NCBI GenBank assembly: GCA_963802215.1
Contig: CAWDHQ010000002.1
Span: 868,001-932,000, forward strand
Reading direction: 5' to 3'
Origin: SHZI01 sp963802215
GTDB lineage: Bacteria; Pseudomonadota; Gammaproteobacteria; Steroidobacterales; GCA-2729495
DNA: 64,000 nt
Shown here: in pieces, positions 1 to 8,422 of the stretch
Layout: every line of letters starts with the position of its first letter
How positions within the stretch are numbered: position 1 is the stretch's first letter
The notes under the pieces: generated by a model
The model's input: the letters and a program-made list of their open reading frames with translations, nothing else
Databases searched by the model: none
Told to the model about the DNA's origin: nothing
Translations under genes and position numbers: made by a program

Positions 1-2529
1 GTAGAGGGGTCGCCGCGGCCTGTCGTCGCGTGCGGGACGCCGGTGACGGACGGCATGGTGATCACCACCCACTCCCCGGAGCTGGAGGAGTTCCGGCGCG
101 GCATCCTGGAGCTGCTCGCCCCCCACTGCGCGCCGGAATCGCGCGCACTTTTGCCCGAGAAGCAGTTCCACAGGGCCCTCGACCGCTATGGCATCGCGGC
201 CGCGACGGAGCGGCCGGTGGGGCCGGCCGTGGACGACTCCCATCCGTACATCCACGTGGACATGTCCCAGTGCATCCAGTGTTACCGCTGCGTGCGGATC
301 TGCGACGAGGTCCAGGGCCTCTCCGTCTGGCACATGCTGGGCCGCACCGAAGACAGCCGGGTCGTGCCGGACTCACTGAGCACGCTGCTGGAAAGCTCCT
401 GCACCGGATGCGGGGCCTGCGCCGACACCTGCCCGACCGGCGCCCTGGTGGACAAGCAGCGGCTCGCCCTCGGGCAACCGGAGGCCTGGACGCGCAGTGT
501 GTGCGGCTACTGTGCGGTGGGCTGCGAGATGAACGTCGGCACGCGAAACGGGGCGGTGGTGCAGGTGACGCCGGCCCGGGACTCACCAGTGAACAAGGGC
601 CATCTCTGCATCAAGGGCCGCTATGCCTTCGAGTTCAACGCCGCGCCCGACCGGGCCACGCAGCCGCTGTTCCGCCGGCAAGGCGGCTGGCAGGGCACCG
701 ACTGGCCGGCGGCCATCGCGACCGTCGCGGAGCGCCTGACCGGAGTGCTGGAGCGCCACGGGCCCCGGGCCATCGGCGTGCTCGGCTCGGCCCGTGCGAC
801 CAACGAGGACAACTACGTCATCCAGAAGTTCGCCCGCACGGTGCTGGGAACCAACAACGTGGACTGCTGCGCGCGGGTCTGCCACACGCCCAGCGCGGCA
901 GCGCTGAAGCGGATGCTGGGCTTCGGTGCCGCGACCAATTCCTTCGACGACATCGAGATGGCCGGGGCGATCATGCTGGTGGGCTGCAACCCCACCGAGA
1001 ACCACCCGGTAGTCGGGGCGCGAATCCTCCGACGGGCGCGCCTCGGCACGCCACTGATAGTCATCGATCCCCGGGTTACGGACCTGGCGCGGCGGGCCAC
1101 GGTCCACCTGCGGCCCCGGGCCGGCACCAACGTCCCGCTGCTGAACGCGCTGGCCCACGTCATCCTGGCGGAGTCGCTCGCCGACGAGTCCTTCCTGCGC
1201 GAGAGGGTGGAGGGCCTTGCCGGATTCCGGACGCTCGTCGCCGGCTGGACGCCGGAGCGCGCCGCCGCCGTCAGTGGCGTGCCCGCCGGCGACATCCGCC
1301 GCGCGGCCAGGCTCTACGCCACCATCCGGCCCGCCATGTGCTTCCACGGCCTCGGGGTCACCGAGCACCTGCAGGGCACGGAAGGCGTGATGTGCCTGAT
1401 CAACCTGGCACTGCTCACGGGCAATCTTGGCCGCCGGGGCGCCGGCGTGAATCCCCTGCGTGGCCAGAACAACGTGCAGGGCGCGGCCCACATGGGCTGC
1501 GACCCGGGCCTGCTCACCGGCGGCGTCGCCATCGGGCCCGAGCGCGCCCGCTTCGAGGCGCTCTGGGGTGCCCCGGTGCCGGCGGAGCCCGGACACAACC
1601 TGCCGCAGATGATCGAAGCGGCGGGTCGCGGCGAGCTGAAGTGCCTCTGGATCACCGGCTACGACGTGCTGCCCACGCTGCCGAACCGGACGGCGACGGT
1701 GGCGGCACTCCGCCAGGTCGAGACCGTGATCGTCCAGGACATCTTCATCAACGAGACCGCGCGGGAATTCGCCACGATCTTCCTGCCGGCGGCGAGCGTG
1801 TTCGAGCACGACGGCACCTTCATGAACTCGGAGCGCCGGATCCAGCGGGTGCGGCAGGCCGTGCCGCCGCCGGGTGCCGCTCGGCCCGACTGGCAGATCC
1901 TGTGCGACGTCGCCCGGGCCATGGGCCGCGGGTCGGGCTTCGGCTTCGGGAGCGCTGCGGAGATCTGGGACGAGGTGCGCGCGGCCTGGCCGGGCGGTGC
2001 CGGTGTGACCGGGGCGCGCCTCGACAAATCAGGGGTGCAGTGGCCGTGCCGGGAACATGACGAACCCGGCACGGAATACCTGTACGCAGAGTCCTTTGGT
2101 GTCGGCCCCCGCGCGACGCTGGCCTGCATCGACTATGTCCCGACGGCGGAGACCGTCACGCCGGAGTTCCCGTTCCTGCTGACCACCGGCCGCAGCCTCT
2201 ACCAGTTCAATGCCGGCACGATGACCGGGCGCGGTAGAACCCGCGATCTGCGCCCCACCGACCTGCTGGAGATCCATGCCATCGACGCGGCGGCTGCCGG
2301 CCTCGATTCCGGCGACGAAGTCCGGGTGCGAAGCCGTCATGGCGAGGTGGTCCTGCCGGTCCGGGTCACCGACCGGGTGCAGCCCGGCGAGCTGTTCGCC
2401 ACGTTCCAGGACCCGGCGGCGATGGTGAACCTCCTCACTGGCAGCCAGGGCGACCGGATCACGGGCGCGCCGGAGTACAAGGTGACGGCCGTGTGCGTAG
2501 TGCGGTGCCAGGCGCCCGGTCCTGCCTGA
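1..2529 (+). CDS. fdhF: Formate dehydrogenase alpha subunit, molybdopterin type (5' partial)
   Basis: Catalytic subunit that oxidises formate to CO2, in this architecture usually coupled to NAD or ferredoxin. The reading frame is open from base 1, so the gene starts outside the window; the first visible residues (VVACGTPVTDGM) match the end of the N-terminal 2Fe-2S domain of long FdhA proteins. Two ferredoxin-type clusters follow (CIQCYRCVRIC and CTGCGACADTCP), then the 4Fe-4S of the molybdopterin domain (CGYCAVGC). The motif NNVDCCARVCHTPS carries the likely Mo-ligating cysteine rather than selenocysteine. The C-terminus is a molybdopterin-dinucleotide-binding barrel. FdhB/NAD-binding partners, if present, would lie upstream. 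The downstream neighbour is convergent. Confidence 0.93.
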   Translation, partial: VEGSPRPVVACGTPVTDGMVITTHSPELEEFRRGILELLAPHCAPESRALLPEKQFHRALDRYGIAAATERPVGPAVDDSHPYIHVDMSQCIQCYRCVRICDEVQGLSVWHMLGRTEDSRVVPDSLSTLLESSCTGCGACADTCPTGALVDKQRLALGQPEAWTRSVCGYCAVGCEMNVGTRNGAVVQVTPARDSPVNKGHLCIKGRYAFEFNAAPDRATQPLFRRQGGWQGTDWPAAIATVAERLTGVLERHGPRAIGVLGSARATNEDNYVIQKFARTVLGTNNVDCCARVCHTPSAAALKRMLGFGAATNSFDDIEMAGAIMLVGCNPTENHPVVGARILRRARLGTPLIVIDPRVTDLARRATVHLRPRAGTNVPLLNALAHVILAESLADESFLRERVEGLAGFRTLVAGWTPERAAAVSGVPAGDIRRAARLYATIRPAMCFHGLGVTEHLQGTEGVMCLINLALLTGNLGRRGAGVNPLRGQNNVQGAAHMGCDPGLLTGGVAIGPERARFEALWGAPVPAEPGHNLPQMIEAAGRGELKCLWITGYDVLPTLPNRTATVAALRQVETVIVQDIFINETAREFATIFLPAASVFEHDGTFMNSERRIQRVRQAVPPPGAARPDWQILCDVARAMGRGSGFGFGSAAEIWDEVRAAWPGGAGVTGARLDKSGVQWPCREHDEPGTEYLYAESFGVGPRATLACIDYVPTAETVTPEFPFLLTTGRSLYQFNAGTMTGRGRTRDLRPTDLLEIHAIDAAAAGLDSGDEVRVRSRHGEVVLPVRVTDRVQPGELFATFQDPAAMVNLLTGSQGDRITGAPEYKVTAVCVVRCQAPGPA

Positions 2530-2546
2530 CACGGACCCTGTGCGGC

Positions 2547-3659
2547 CTACATCAGCAGGTCCGGCCACAGGATGATGACGGCGCCCAGCGCCAGCATCAC
2601 GGCGCCGCTGACCAGCTTCAGCCAGCGCCCGCCGCGCTCCGTGAGGCGGCGGTTGCCCAGCGCCACGACGGCTGCCGTTACCATGATCGCGTCGTCCGCC
2701 ATGTAACCCAGGATGTACAGGGCGAGATAGCCGTAATAGGCGCCCGGGCGAAGGTCCTGCTGGGCAAGCACAGCGGTATAAAGCGCGGGCAGTCCCGCGG
2801 TGCACAGCAGTTCCACGAAATTGACGGCGACGGCGAGGCCGGCCACGGCCACCAGTGACGGCACCACGGCCCGGGTCTGCAGGAGGGCCCGCATGCGGGC
2901 ATACAGCCCCGGCTTCGCACTCTCGGGGATGGAGAGCGTGAAGCGCGCCTCCGGCTTCAGGGCATCGCGCAGGTTGACGCCACCGATGACGAGCGCGAGC
3001 AGTCCGAGCCCCAGGCGCAGGCCGGCCGACATCCCGACGGCCAGGAACACGTTCAGCCAGGCCGCCATGAACGCGTAGTACACGGCGCCGCTGGCCAGGA
3101 CGAAGGTCCCGGCAATCAGCGCCATGCGCCGGCGGTCCCGCAGGCGAACGAGCAGCGAGAGCAGGAAGAGCAGCACCCACATGGCGCAGGGATTGAAGCC
3201 GTCCAGCAGCCCCAGCGCCAGGGTGAAGAGGGGCAGTCCCAGACGGTCGAGGCTTAGCGTGCCGAAGGGTCCCGCGTCGATGCCTGCCGCCGCACCCGAC
3301 TCGGCCCCGATCAGCCTGGTGAGTGCGGGCCCCGTCCCGGCCGCATCATCGAAACCCACGAGCACCCGCCCCTCATAGACGAAGGTGGGCACCCCGGGCG
3401 GCCAGGCGCCGGCGGCCTCCGAGATACGCAGCAGTTCGTCGCGGGCGGCGGCATCGGCGTCCACCGGCCGGTAGACGATCCGGAGCCCCGGGTGCCGGAC
3501 GGCGAACTCCGCGAGGAAGATCTTCGCCTCGGCACAGTGCGGGCAGCCTTCCCGGACGAAGACCTGGAGTTCGCCAGCCTGGGGCGTGGACGGGGGCGTG
3601 TCGGCCAGGCACAGCGGCGCCAGGCCGAGCCAGGCTGCGAGAGCGAGGATCCGCAGCAT
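2547..3659 (-). CDS. Glutaredoxin-DsbD/CcdA-like fusion membrane protein
   Basis: Predicted inner-membrane thiol-disulfide protein of 370 residues. A signal peptide is followed by a glutaredoxin-like domain (about residues 30-110) with redox motif CPHC. A multi-helix membrane part (about 145-370) resembles the CcdA/DsbD transporter family, with the cysteine motif GFNPCAMW in its first helix and a second cysteine in ELLCTAGLPA. The likely role is moving reducing power across the membrane to a fused extracytoplasmic thiol domain; the partner is not visible. It lies just downstream of the DUF4404 gene on the same strand and converges on formate dehydrogenase. The family assignment is good; the substrate is unknown. 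Confidence 0.8.
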   Translation of the reverse strand: MLRILALAAWLGLAPLCLADTPPSTPQAGELQVFVREGCPHCAEAKIFLAEFAVRHPGLRIVYRPVDADAAARDELLRISEAAGAWPPGVPTFVYEGRVLVGFDDAAGTGPALTRLIGAESGAAAGIDAGPFGTLSLDRLGLPLFTLALGLLDGFNPCAMWVLLFLLSLLVRLRDRRRMALIAGTFVLASGAVYYAFMAAWLNVFLAVGMSAGLRLGLGLLALVIGGVNLRDALKPEARFTLSIPESAKPGLYARMRALLQTRAVVPSLVAVAGLAVAVNFVELLCTAGLPALYTAVLAQQDLRPGAYYGYLALYILGYMADDAIMVTAAVVALGNRRLTERGGRWLKLVSGAVMLALGAVIILWPDLLM

Positions 3660-3716
3660 GAGCAGGAACGCCGGGGCTTGCCTGTCAGACCAGGACCGGC
3701 GATGCGGCGGTCGCCG

Positions 3717-3974
3717 TCAGATGCCGAGCTTGCCCAGCGCGTCGGCAACCTGGCCGACGGCCCCGGACAGCTGCGGGTGCTCGGCTTCGAAGCGCAGCAT
3801 CAGTTCCCGGAGGCGGGACTCGGCGGACCGGTGCGTCGAGGACCCCGCGGGCGCAGCGGGGATGTCCGCGAGCACCTGCTGCAGCAGTTCCTGCGACTGG
3901 GCGTCCAGCGACCGGGTCGCCTTCAGTTCACGGTCGAGTTCGAGTAGTAGCGCCTGCAGTCTCTGCTGATCCAT
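3717..3974 (-). CDS. DUF4404 family small protein
   Basis: An 85-residue soluble protein, mostly helical, with the family look of DUF4404: N-terminal MDQQRLQALLLELDREL, a central run LLQQVLADI, and a helical C-terminus ending in ADALGKLGI. Its function is not known. It sits 57 bases upstream of the glutaredoxin/DsbD-like gene on the same strand and is divergent from the NmrA-like gene, with only 36 bases between the two starts, so both promoters must be compact. No signal peptide or membrane segment is visible. DUF4404 genes often occur near stress and energy genes, as here, but no function should be inferred from that. Confidence 0.75.
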   Translation of the reverse strand: MDQQRLQALLLELDRELKATRSLDAQSQELLQQVLADIPAAPAGSSTHRSAESRLRELMLRFEAEHPQLSGAVGQVADALGKLGI

Positions 3975-4010
3975 GGTTCCGGCCTGGCTGGGGTTGACGA
4001 AGGAACGTTA

Positions 4011-5036
4011 ATGGCCATTATGCACCCGTCACTGGAATTGCAGCCGAAGGGCCGCGTGATGGAAAAGCCGACTGTCGTAGTAACCAATGGCACCGCGGGC
4101 GAGGGGTACTGGTCGGTCCTATACCTCCTGCGCACGGGCCGGTTCCACGTGCGCGCCACGGTGCGCAGCCCCGACAGCCCCCTCGCGGAGCGCCTGCGAA
4201 AGCTCGAGGTCGGTGGGCAGCGCTGCGAGGTGGTAAGGGCCGCGACGGAGGACGAGGCCGCCCTGCGGGAGGCCTTCGCCGGGGCCGAGGGCATCTACGG
4301 CACGACCGTCTACAACATCCACGCCCGGAAGTACCGTGACGACAACCCCGAGGAGCTGGCCCAGGGCCGGGCGCTGATTGCCGCGGCCAGGAGCTGCAGC
4401 ACCCTGCGGCACTTCGTCTGGCAGACCATGACGCGCTTCGAGCGCCCGCCCGAGGAACTGGGCCTCGAAAGCCCGATCCACTTCCGCACCAAGTGGCAGC
4501 TGGAAAAGCTCATCGAGGACGCGGGCCTGCCCTGGACCTGGCTGCGCCAGCCCGCCTACCTGCGGCAGGTGAAGTTCGGCCTCCAGTGGAAGAACCGGCT
4601 CGTCTGGCCCTATCCGCCGGACACGCGGCTCAGCTTCGTCGCCGAGGAGGACCTGGGCAAGCTCGTCGCGGCGATCTTCAGCGACCGGGACGCCCACCTG
4701 CACCGGGCGGTGAACGGGGTGTCCGAGGTGCTGACGCCGGTGGAGCTCGCCGCGCGCGCCCACCGGCTGAACCCGGACTTCAATCCGAAGTACCGCCAGG
4801 CGACTGCCCTGGAGAATGCTTTCTTCGACTACGTGATCGTCGGCCTGCGCCCGGCCTTCCGCTACCCGACCCAGGTCAACGGGAACCTCAAGGCCGGCAA
4901 CACCTTTGCGATGACGCTGGCCGACAAGACCGCCTGCCAGCGCCTGGTCAGCCCGCTCCCGCTGACCACGCTGGAGGACTGGCTGGCGGAGTGGTTTGCG
5001 GGCCAGGGCCGCCGGCAGGGTCAGCGCGCCAGGTAG
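4011..5036 (+). CDS. NmrA-like NAD(P)-binding protein
   Basis: A 341-residue atypical short-chain dehydrogenase/NmrA-type Rossmann protein: the start (PTVVVTNGTAGEGYWSVLYLL) is the beta-alpha-beta nucleotide-binding fold with a degenerate glycine motif, followed by RATVRSPDSP and the later FRTKWQLEKLIEDAGLPWTWLRQ segment typical of NmrA/HSCARG relatives. It may sense NAD(P) redox state or act on a small substrate; this cannot be decided from sequence. The start at 4011 has a good GAAGGA site; an internal ATG at 4059, also with a GAAGG, would give the more usual N-terminus. Its last 16 bases overlap the convergent acyl carrier protein gene. Confidence 0.78.
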   Translation: MAIMHPSLELQPKGRVMEKPTVVVTNGTAGEGYWSVLYLLRTGRFHVRATVRSPDSPLAERLRKLEVGGQRCEVVRAATEDEAALREAFAGAEGIYGTTVYNIHARKYRDDNPEELAQGRALIAAARSCSTLRHFVWQTMTRFERPPEELGLESPIHFRTKWQLEKLIEDAGLPWTWLRQPAYLRQVKFGLQWKNRLVWPYPPDTRLSFVAEEDLGKLVAAIFSDRDAHLHRAVNGVSEVLTPVELAARAHRLNPDFNPKYRQATALENAFFDYVIVGLRPAFRYPTQVNGNLKAGNTFAMTLADKTACQRLVSPLPLTTLEDWLAEWFAGQGRRQGQRAR

Positions 5037-5257
5037 CCGACCAGGCCGCGCAACGTGAAGAGCTTCGGCACGTCGGCTTCCGGGATGTCGACGCCGGTGC
5101 GCTGGTGCAGCCCGATGACGAAGTTCATGAAGTCCATGGAGTCCAGGTCCAGCGCCGCGCGCAGGTCCTCGTCGTCGCCGACGGTGGCCAGGTCGGTCTC
5201 CGGGGCAATGCCGGCCAGCACGTCGGCGGCCAGGGCGCGGATCTCGGTATCGTTCAT
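5021..5257 (-). CDS. Acyl carrier protein (stand-alone PP-binding domain)
   Basis: A 78-residue phosphopantetheine-binding carrier protein. The motif LDSMDF places the modified serine at residue 40, in the usual context after an acidic helix. It is the last gene of the pyruvate dehydrogenase/acetyl-CoA synthetase operon, 13 bases after E2, rather than part of a fatty-acid synthesis cluster. That context suggests it carries an acyl group made or used by the neighbouring complex, but no acyltransferase or phosphopantetheinyl transferase is next to it. It is shorter and less acidic than housekeeping AcpP and is probably a specialised paralogue. The 3' end overlaps the convergent NmrA-like gene by 16 bases. 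Confidence 0.88.
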   Translation of the reverse strand: MNDTEIRALAADVLAGIAPETDLATVGDDEDLRAALDLDSMDFMNFVIGLHQRTGVDIPEADVPKLFTLRGLVGYLAR

Positions 5258-5270
5258 GCCGTCTCCGGAA

Positions 5271-6428
5271 TCAGAGTTTCGCAGGGTCTTGTAGTGCGTC
5301 GTCGATGGCCGCGAGCAGTTTCCCGCCCAGGTGCCCGTCGCTCGCGCGGTGATCCGCCGCCAGGCTGAGCGTCACCAGCGGCCGCGCGACCACCGCGCCG
5401 GCGACGACCCACGGCCGTTCGACGACCCGGCCGAAGCCGACGATCGCCACCTGGGGCGGGTAGATCACGCCCAGCACGCTGTCGGCGCCCCGGTCGCCCA
5501 GGCTCGTGACGGTGATCGTGGGGTCCGTCAGCTCGGAGCTCTTCAGGCTGCCGGTCCGTGCCCGCTGCACCAGGTCCCGGAGGGCCGTCATGAGTTCGGG
5601 CAGCTCCTGCCGGTCCACGTCGTGCAGCGCCGGGGCCACGAGCCCGCCGCCCCGGAGCGAGATTGCCCAGCCGATGTGGATGCCGGATCCGGCCTGGAAG
5701 CCGTCCTTGCCGTAGAAGCCGTTGAGCTGCGGCACCTGGGCCAGCGCGCGGGCCGTCGCCTTCAGCAGCAGCACGGCCGGCAGCAGCCGCTCGGTGGGCG
5801 GCCGGCTGGCGTTCCAGCCCTCGAGCCAGGCCTGTGCCTGGTGGAAGTCCACCGTGGTGCCCAGGTAGTAGTGGGGAATCTCGCGCTTCGACCTGCCCAT
5901 GGCCGCGGCGATGGCCTGGCGCATCTGCGCCGGATCGAAGCCGCTCCGTGCGGGGCGTGCCGGTGCCGTGGGCGCGGCCTTCGCGGCGGCTGACATCGCC
6001 AGCTCCACGTCGGCCAGGGTCACGGCGCCGTCCGGGCCGGTGCCCTTCAGGCCATCGGCATCGATGCCGGCCTCCGCGGCGCGGCGGCGCGCGGCCGGGC
6101 TGACCCTGGCGCGCGCGCCTGGCAATGGCAATGGCGATGGCGATGGCGATGGCATTGGTGCTGGTGCCGGCGCCGGCGCGGCCTTGCCACCCCGCACGTG
6201 GGCCAGCAGCGCGCCCACCGGCAGCTGCTCGTTGAGCGGTGCCAGGTCGTCGATCACGCCGTCCAGGAAGATCTCCACCTCGATGGCGCCCTTGTGGGTC
6301 TCCACCACGGCCACCACGTCGCCGGACTTCACCCGGCTGCCGGGCTTCACCAGCCACTCGACAACCTTCGCGCTCTCCATGTCGGCGCCGAGGGATGGCA
6401 TGAGGAAGTCGGCAACGGCCTCGTTCAT
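5271..6428 (-). CDS. pdhC: 2-oxoacid dehydrogenase E2, dihydrolipoamide acetyltransferase
   Basis: E2 core of a pyruvate (or acetoin) dehydrogenase-type complex; it moves acetyl groups from lipoate to CoA. It is 385 residues with a single lipoyl domain (lipoyl lysine K46 in ETHKGAIEV), a proline-rich hinge made of PS/PL dipeptides (about 90-110), a peripheral-subunit-binding domain (RVSPAARRRAAEAGID), and the acyltransferase domain ending in the catalytic HRASDG motif (H at about 360). The start ATG at 6428 overlaps the E1 beta stop in an ATGA, indicating translational coupling. The hinge is encoded by a hexanucleotide repeat. No E3 gene is in the operon, so lipoamide dehydrogenase must come from elsewhere. 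Confidence 0.93.
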   Translation of the reverse strand: MNEAVADFLMPSLGADMESAKVVEWLVKPGSRVKSGDVVAVVETHKGAIEVEIFLDGVIDDLAPLNEQLPVGALLAHVRGGKAAPAPAPAPMPSPSPSPLPLPGARARVSPAARRRAAEAGIDADGLKGTGPDGAVTLADVELAMSAAAKAAPTAPARPARSGFDPAQMRQAIAAAMGRSKREIPHYYLGTTVDFHQAQAWLEGWNASRPPTERLLPAVLLLKATARALAQVPQLNGFYGKDGFQAGSGIHIGWAISLRGGGLVAPALHDVDRQELPELMTALRDLVQRARTGSLKSSELTDPTITVTSLGDRGADSVLGVIYPPQVAIVGFGRVVERPWVVAGAVVARPLVTLSLAADHRASDGHLGGKLLAAIDDALQDPAKL

Positions 6429-7417
6429 CGGGGCTTCACCAGCCCGCGCGCCGCGGCGACGATGTCCGCCACCTGCGGCAGCGCCGCTTCCTCCAGGTGG
6501 GCCGCGTAGGGCACCGGGACCTCGGCGCTGCACAGGCGGCGGACCGGGGCGTCCAGCTCGTAGAAGACGTCTTCCGCGAGCCGTGCCGCGATCTCCGCCG
6601 ACAGGGAGCCGCTCTTCCAGCCCTCGTCCACGATCAGCACGCGGCGGGTTCGGGTCACCGACCCGATGACCGCCGGCATGTCGAGCGGCCGCAGCACGCG
6701 GAGGTCCAGCACCTCGGCGTCGATGCCCTCGGTTGCCAGCGCCTCTGCGGCCGCCAGCGACTTGGGCAGGCTGTTCCCGTAGGTCACGATGCTCACGTCC
6801 CGGCCGGGCCGGCGAATGCGCGCGTGCTCGATGTCCACGCCGGTCACGGCCGGGTCCAGCGCGCCCTCGGCGTTGTAGAGCACGATGTGCTCGAAGATCA
6901 GCACGGGGTTCGGGTCGGCCAGCGCGGCGGCCAGCATGTGGCGGGCGTCCTCGATGGTGCCGGGTGCCAGCACCTTCAGGCCGGGGATGTGGGCGTACCA
7001 CCCCTCGAGGCTGTGGGAGTGCTGGGCCGCCAGCTGGCGCCCGGCGCCGGTGGCCATGCGGATCACCAGCGGCACCGCGAACTGGCCGCCGGACATGTGG
7101 GGGATCGTCGCCGCGTTGTTCAGGATCTGGTCGAGGGCGAGCAGGCTGAAGTTGCAGGTCATGATCTCGACGACCGGCCGCAGTCCCGCCAGCGCCGCGC
7201 CGACGCCGGCGCCGGTGATGCCCAGCTCCGCGAGGGGCGTGTCGACGATGCGCTCCGGGCCGAACTCCCCGAGCAGTCCCTTGGTCACCGCGTAGCAGCC
7301 GCCGTACTTGCCCACGTCCTCGCCCATGACGAAGCAGCGCGGGTCGGCGAGCAGCGCGTCGCGGATCGCCTGGCGGCAGGCCTCCCGGTAGGTCATGCGG
7401 AGCGGGGCGGCGTTCAT
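6425..7417 (-). CDS. pdhB: Pyruvate dehydrogenase E1 component beta subunit
   Basis: The 330-residue beta half of a heterotetrameric thiamine-diphosphate E1. It opens with TYREACRQAIRDALLADPR and the conserved GEDVGKYGG, and carries DTPLAELGITGAGVGAA, EIMTCNFSLLALDQILNNAA and the C-terminal transketolase domain (VLIVDEGWKSGSLSAEIAA). It pairs with the E1 alpha encoded immediately upstream and decarboxylates pyruvate or a related 2-oxoacid. Its ATG (7417) overlaps the E1 alpha stop by ATGA, and its own stop overlaps the E2 start the same way, so E1 alpha, E1 beta and E2 are translationally coupled. An acetoin dehydrogenase (AcoB) would look similar; the acs-like neighbour favours acetyl-CoA production. 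Confidence 0.93.
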   Translation of the reverse strand: MNAAPLRMTYREACRQAIRDALLADPRCFVMGEDVGKYGGCYAVTKGLLGEFGPERIVDTPLAELGITGAGVGAALAGLRPVVEIMTCNFSLLALDQILNNAATIPHMSGGQFAVPLVIRMATGAGRQLAAQHSHSLEGWYAHIPGLKVLAPGTIEDARHMLAAALADPNPVLIFEHIVLYNAEGALDPAVTGVDIEHARIRRPGRDVSIVTYGNSLPKSLAAAEALATEGIDAEVLDLRVLRPLDMPAVIGSVTRTRRVLIVDEGWKSGSLSAEIAARLAEDVFYELDAPVRRLCSAEVPVPYAAHLEEAALPQVADIVAAARGLVKPR

Positions 7418-8412
7418 CGCGGCGCCTCCTGCACCACCGAGTCCATCAGCACGAAGCGTTCCAGGTCCGTCACCGGCTCCAGCGTGCCGGCCTCGGCAAA
7501 GGCCACGGCCGCGTCGATCTCCGCGGCGATGCCGGCATCGATGTGCGACGCCTCGTCCGCAGTCAGCTGGTGGTTGTCGGTCATCCAGGCCTTGAGCCGC
7601 GCAATCGGGTCCCGCTGCTTCCAGCCCTCGATCTCGTCCCGGGTCCGGTAGGCCTGGGTGTCGAACATGGAGTGGGCGCGGAAGCGGTAGGTCCGGCACT
7701 CCAGGAAGTAGGGGCCCCCGTGGGTCCGGATGTGCTCGACGGCGGTGCGCGCGGCGAACTCCATTTTCACGGGCTCCATGCCGTTCACCTGGATGGCCGG
7801 GATCCGGTAGGCGTCCGCCTTCCGGTAGATATCGGTCTGGGACTCCGAGTCTTCCAGCGGCACGCCCATGGCGTAGAGGTTGTTCTCGCAGACGAACAGC
7901 ACCGGCAGCTGCCAGATGGCGGCCAGGTTCATGCTCTCGTGGAACGCGCCCTCGGCCACCGCGCCCTCGCCGAAGAAGCAGGCCGTGACGGCCCCGGGGC
8001 GCAGCCGCTTGTCCGCCATCGCGATGCCCACCGCCAGCGGCAGGCCGCCGCCGACGATCGCGTTGCCGCCGAAGAAGCGCCGCTCCCGGTCGAAGATGTG
8101 CATGGAGCCGCCACGCCCGCGGCACAGGCCCTCGGCCTTGCCGAGCATCTCGGCCAGCAGCGGTCCCATCGGCACGCCCCGGGCCAGCGCCTGCCCGTGC
8201 TCGCGATACGTGGCGAGCACCGCGTCCCGGGGCTCGAGCGCCTGCATCACGCCGACCGCCACCGCCTCCTCGCCGTCGTAGAGGTGGAGGAAGCCGCGGA
8301 TCTTCTGGGCCTGGTAAAGCTCGACGCACTTCGCCTCGAAGCGCCGGATGCGCAGCATCTGCCGGTAGATCTCCTGCAGGTGGCCCCGCTCGAGGGGGAT
8401 CTTGGCTGTCAT
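7414..8412 (-). CDS. pdhA: Pyruvate dehydrogenase E1 component alpha subunit
   Basis: The 332-residue alpha half of the E1 enzyme, which binds thiamine diphosphate. The signature runs from GEGAVAEGAFHESMNLAA to the NN pair in VCENNLYAMG, the Mg/ThDP motif of the family. The preceding YREHGQALARG and GRGGSMHIFD segments and the RTYRFRAHSMFD stretch near the active-site entrance are also typical. The length is normal for a pdhA/acoA-type subunit. It lies 10 bases after the acetyl-CoA synthetase-like gene and overlaps E1 beta by four bases. The substrate, pyruvate or acetoin, cannot be read from sequence alone. Confidence 0.93.
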   Translation of the reverse strand: MTAKIPLERGHLQEIYRQMLRIRRFEAKCVELYQAQKIRGFLHLYDGEEAVAVGVMQALEPRDAVLATYREHGQALARGVPMGPLLAEMLGKAEGLCRGRGGSMHIFDRERRFFGGNAIVGGGLPLAVGIAMADKRLRPGAVTACFFGEGAVAEGAFHESMNLAAIWQLPVLFVCENNLYAMGVPLEDSESQTDIYRKADAYRIPAIQVNGMEPVKMEFAARTAVEHIRTHGGPYFLECRTYRFRAHSMFDTQAYRTRDEIEGWKQRDPIARLKAWMTDNHQLTADEASHIDAGIAAEIDAAVAFAEAGTLEPVTDLERFVLMDSVVQEAPR

Positions 8413-8422
8413 CCGGCGTGGC

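Noticed and set aside
583..1809. Long antisense frame inside formate dehydrogenase
   Set aside because: Codon composition is that of a shadow of the plus-strand gene; no motif.
6121..6156. Short repeat as a CRISPR array
   Set aside because: Hexamer units without spacers, within a coding hinge.
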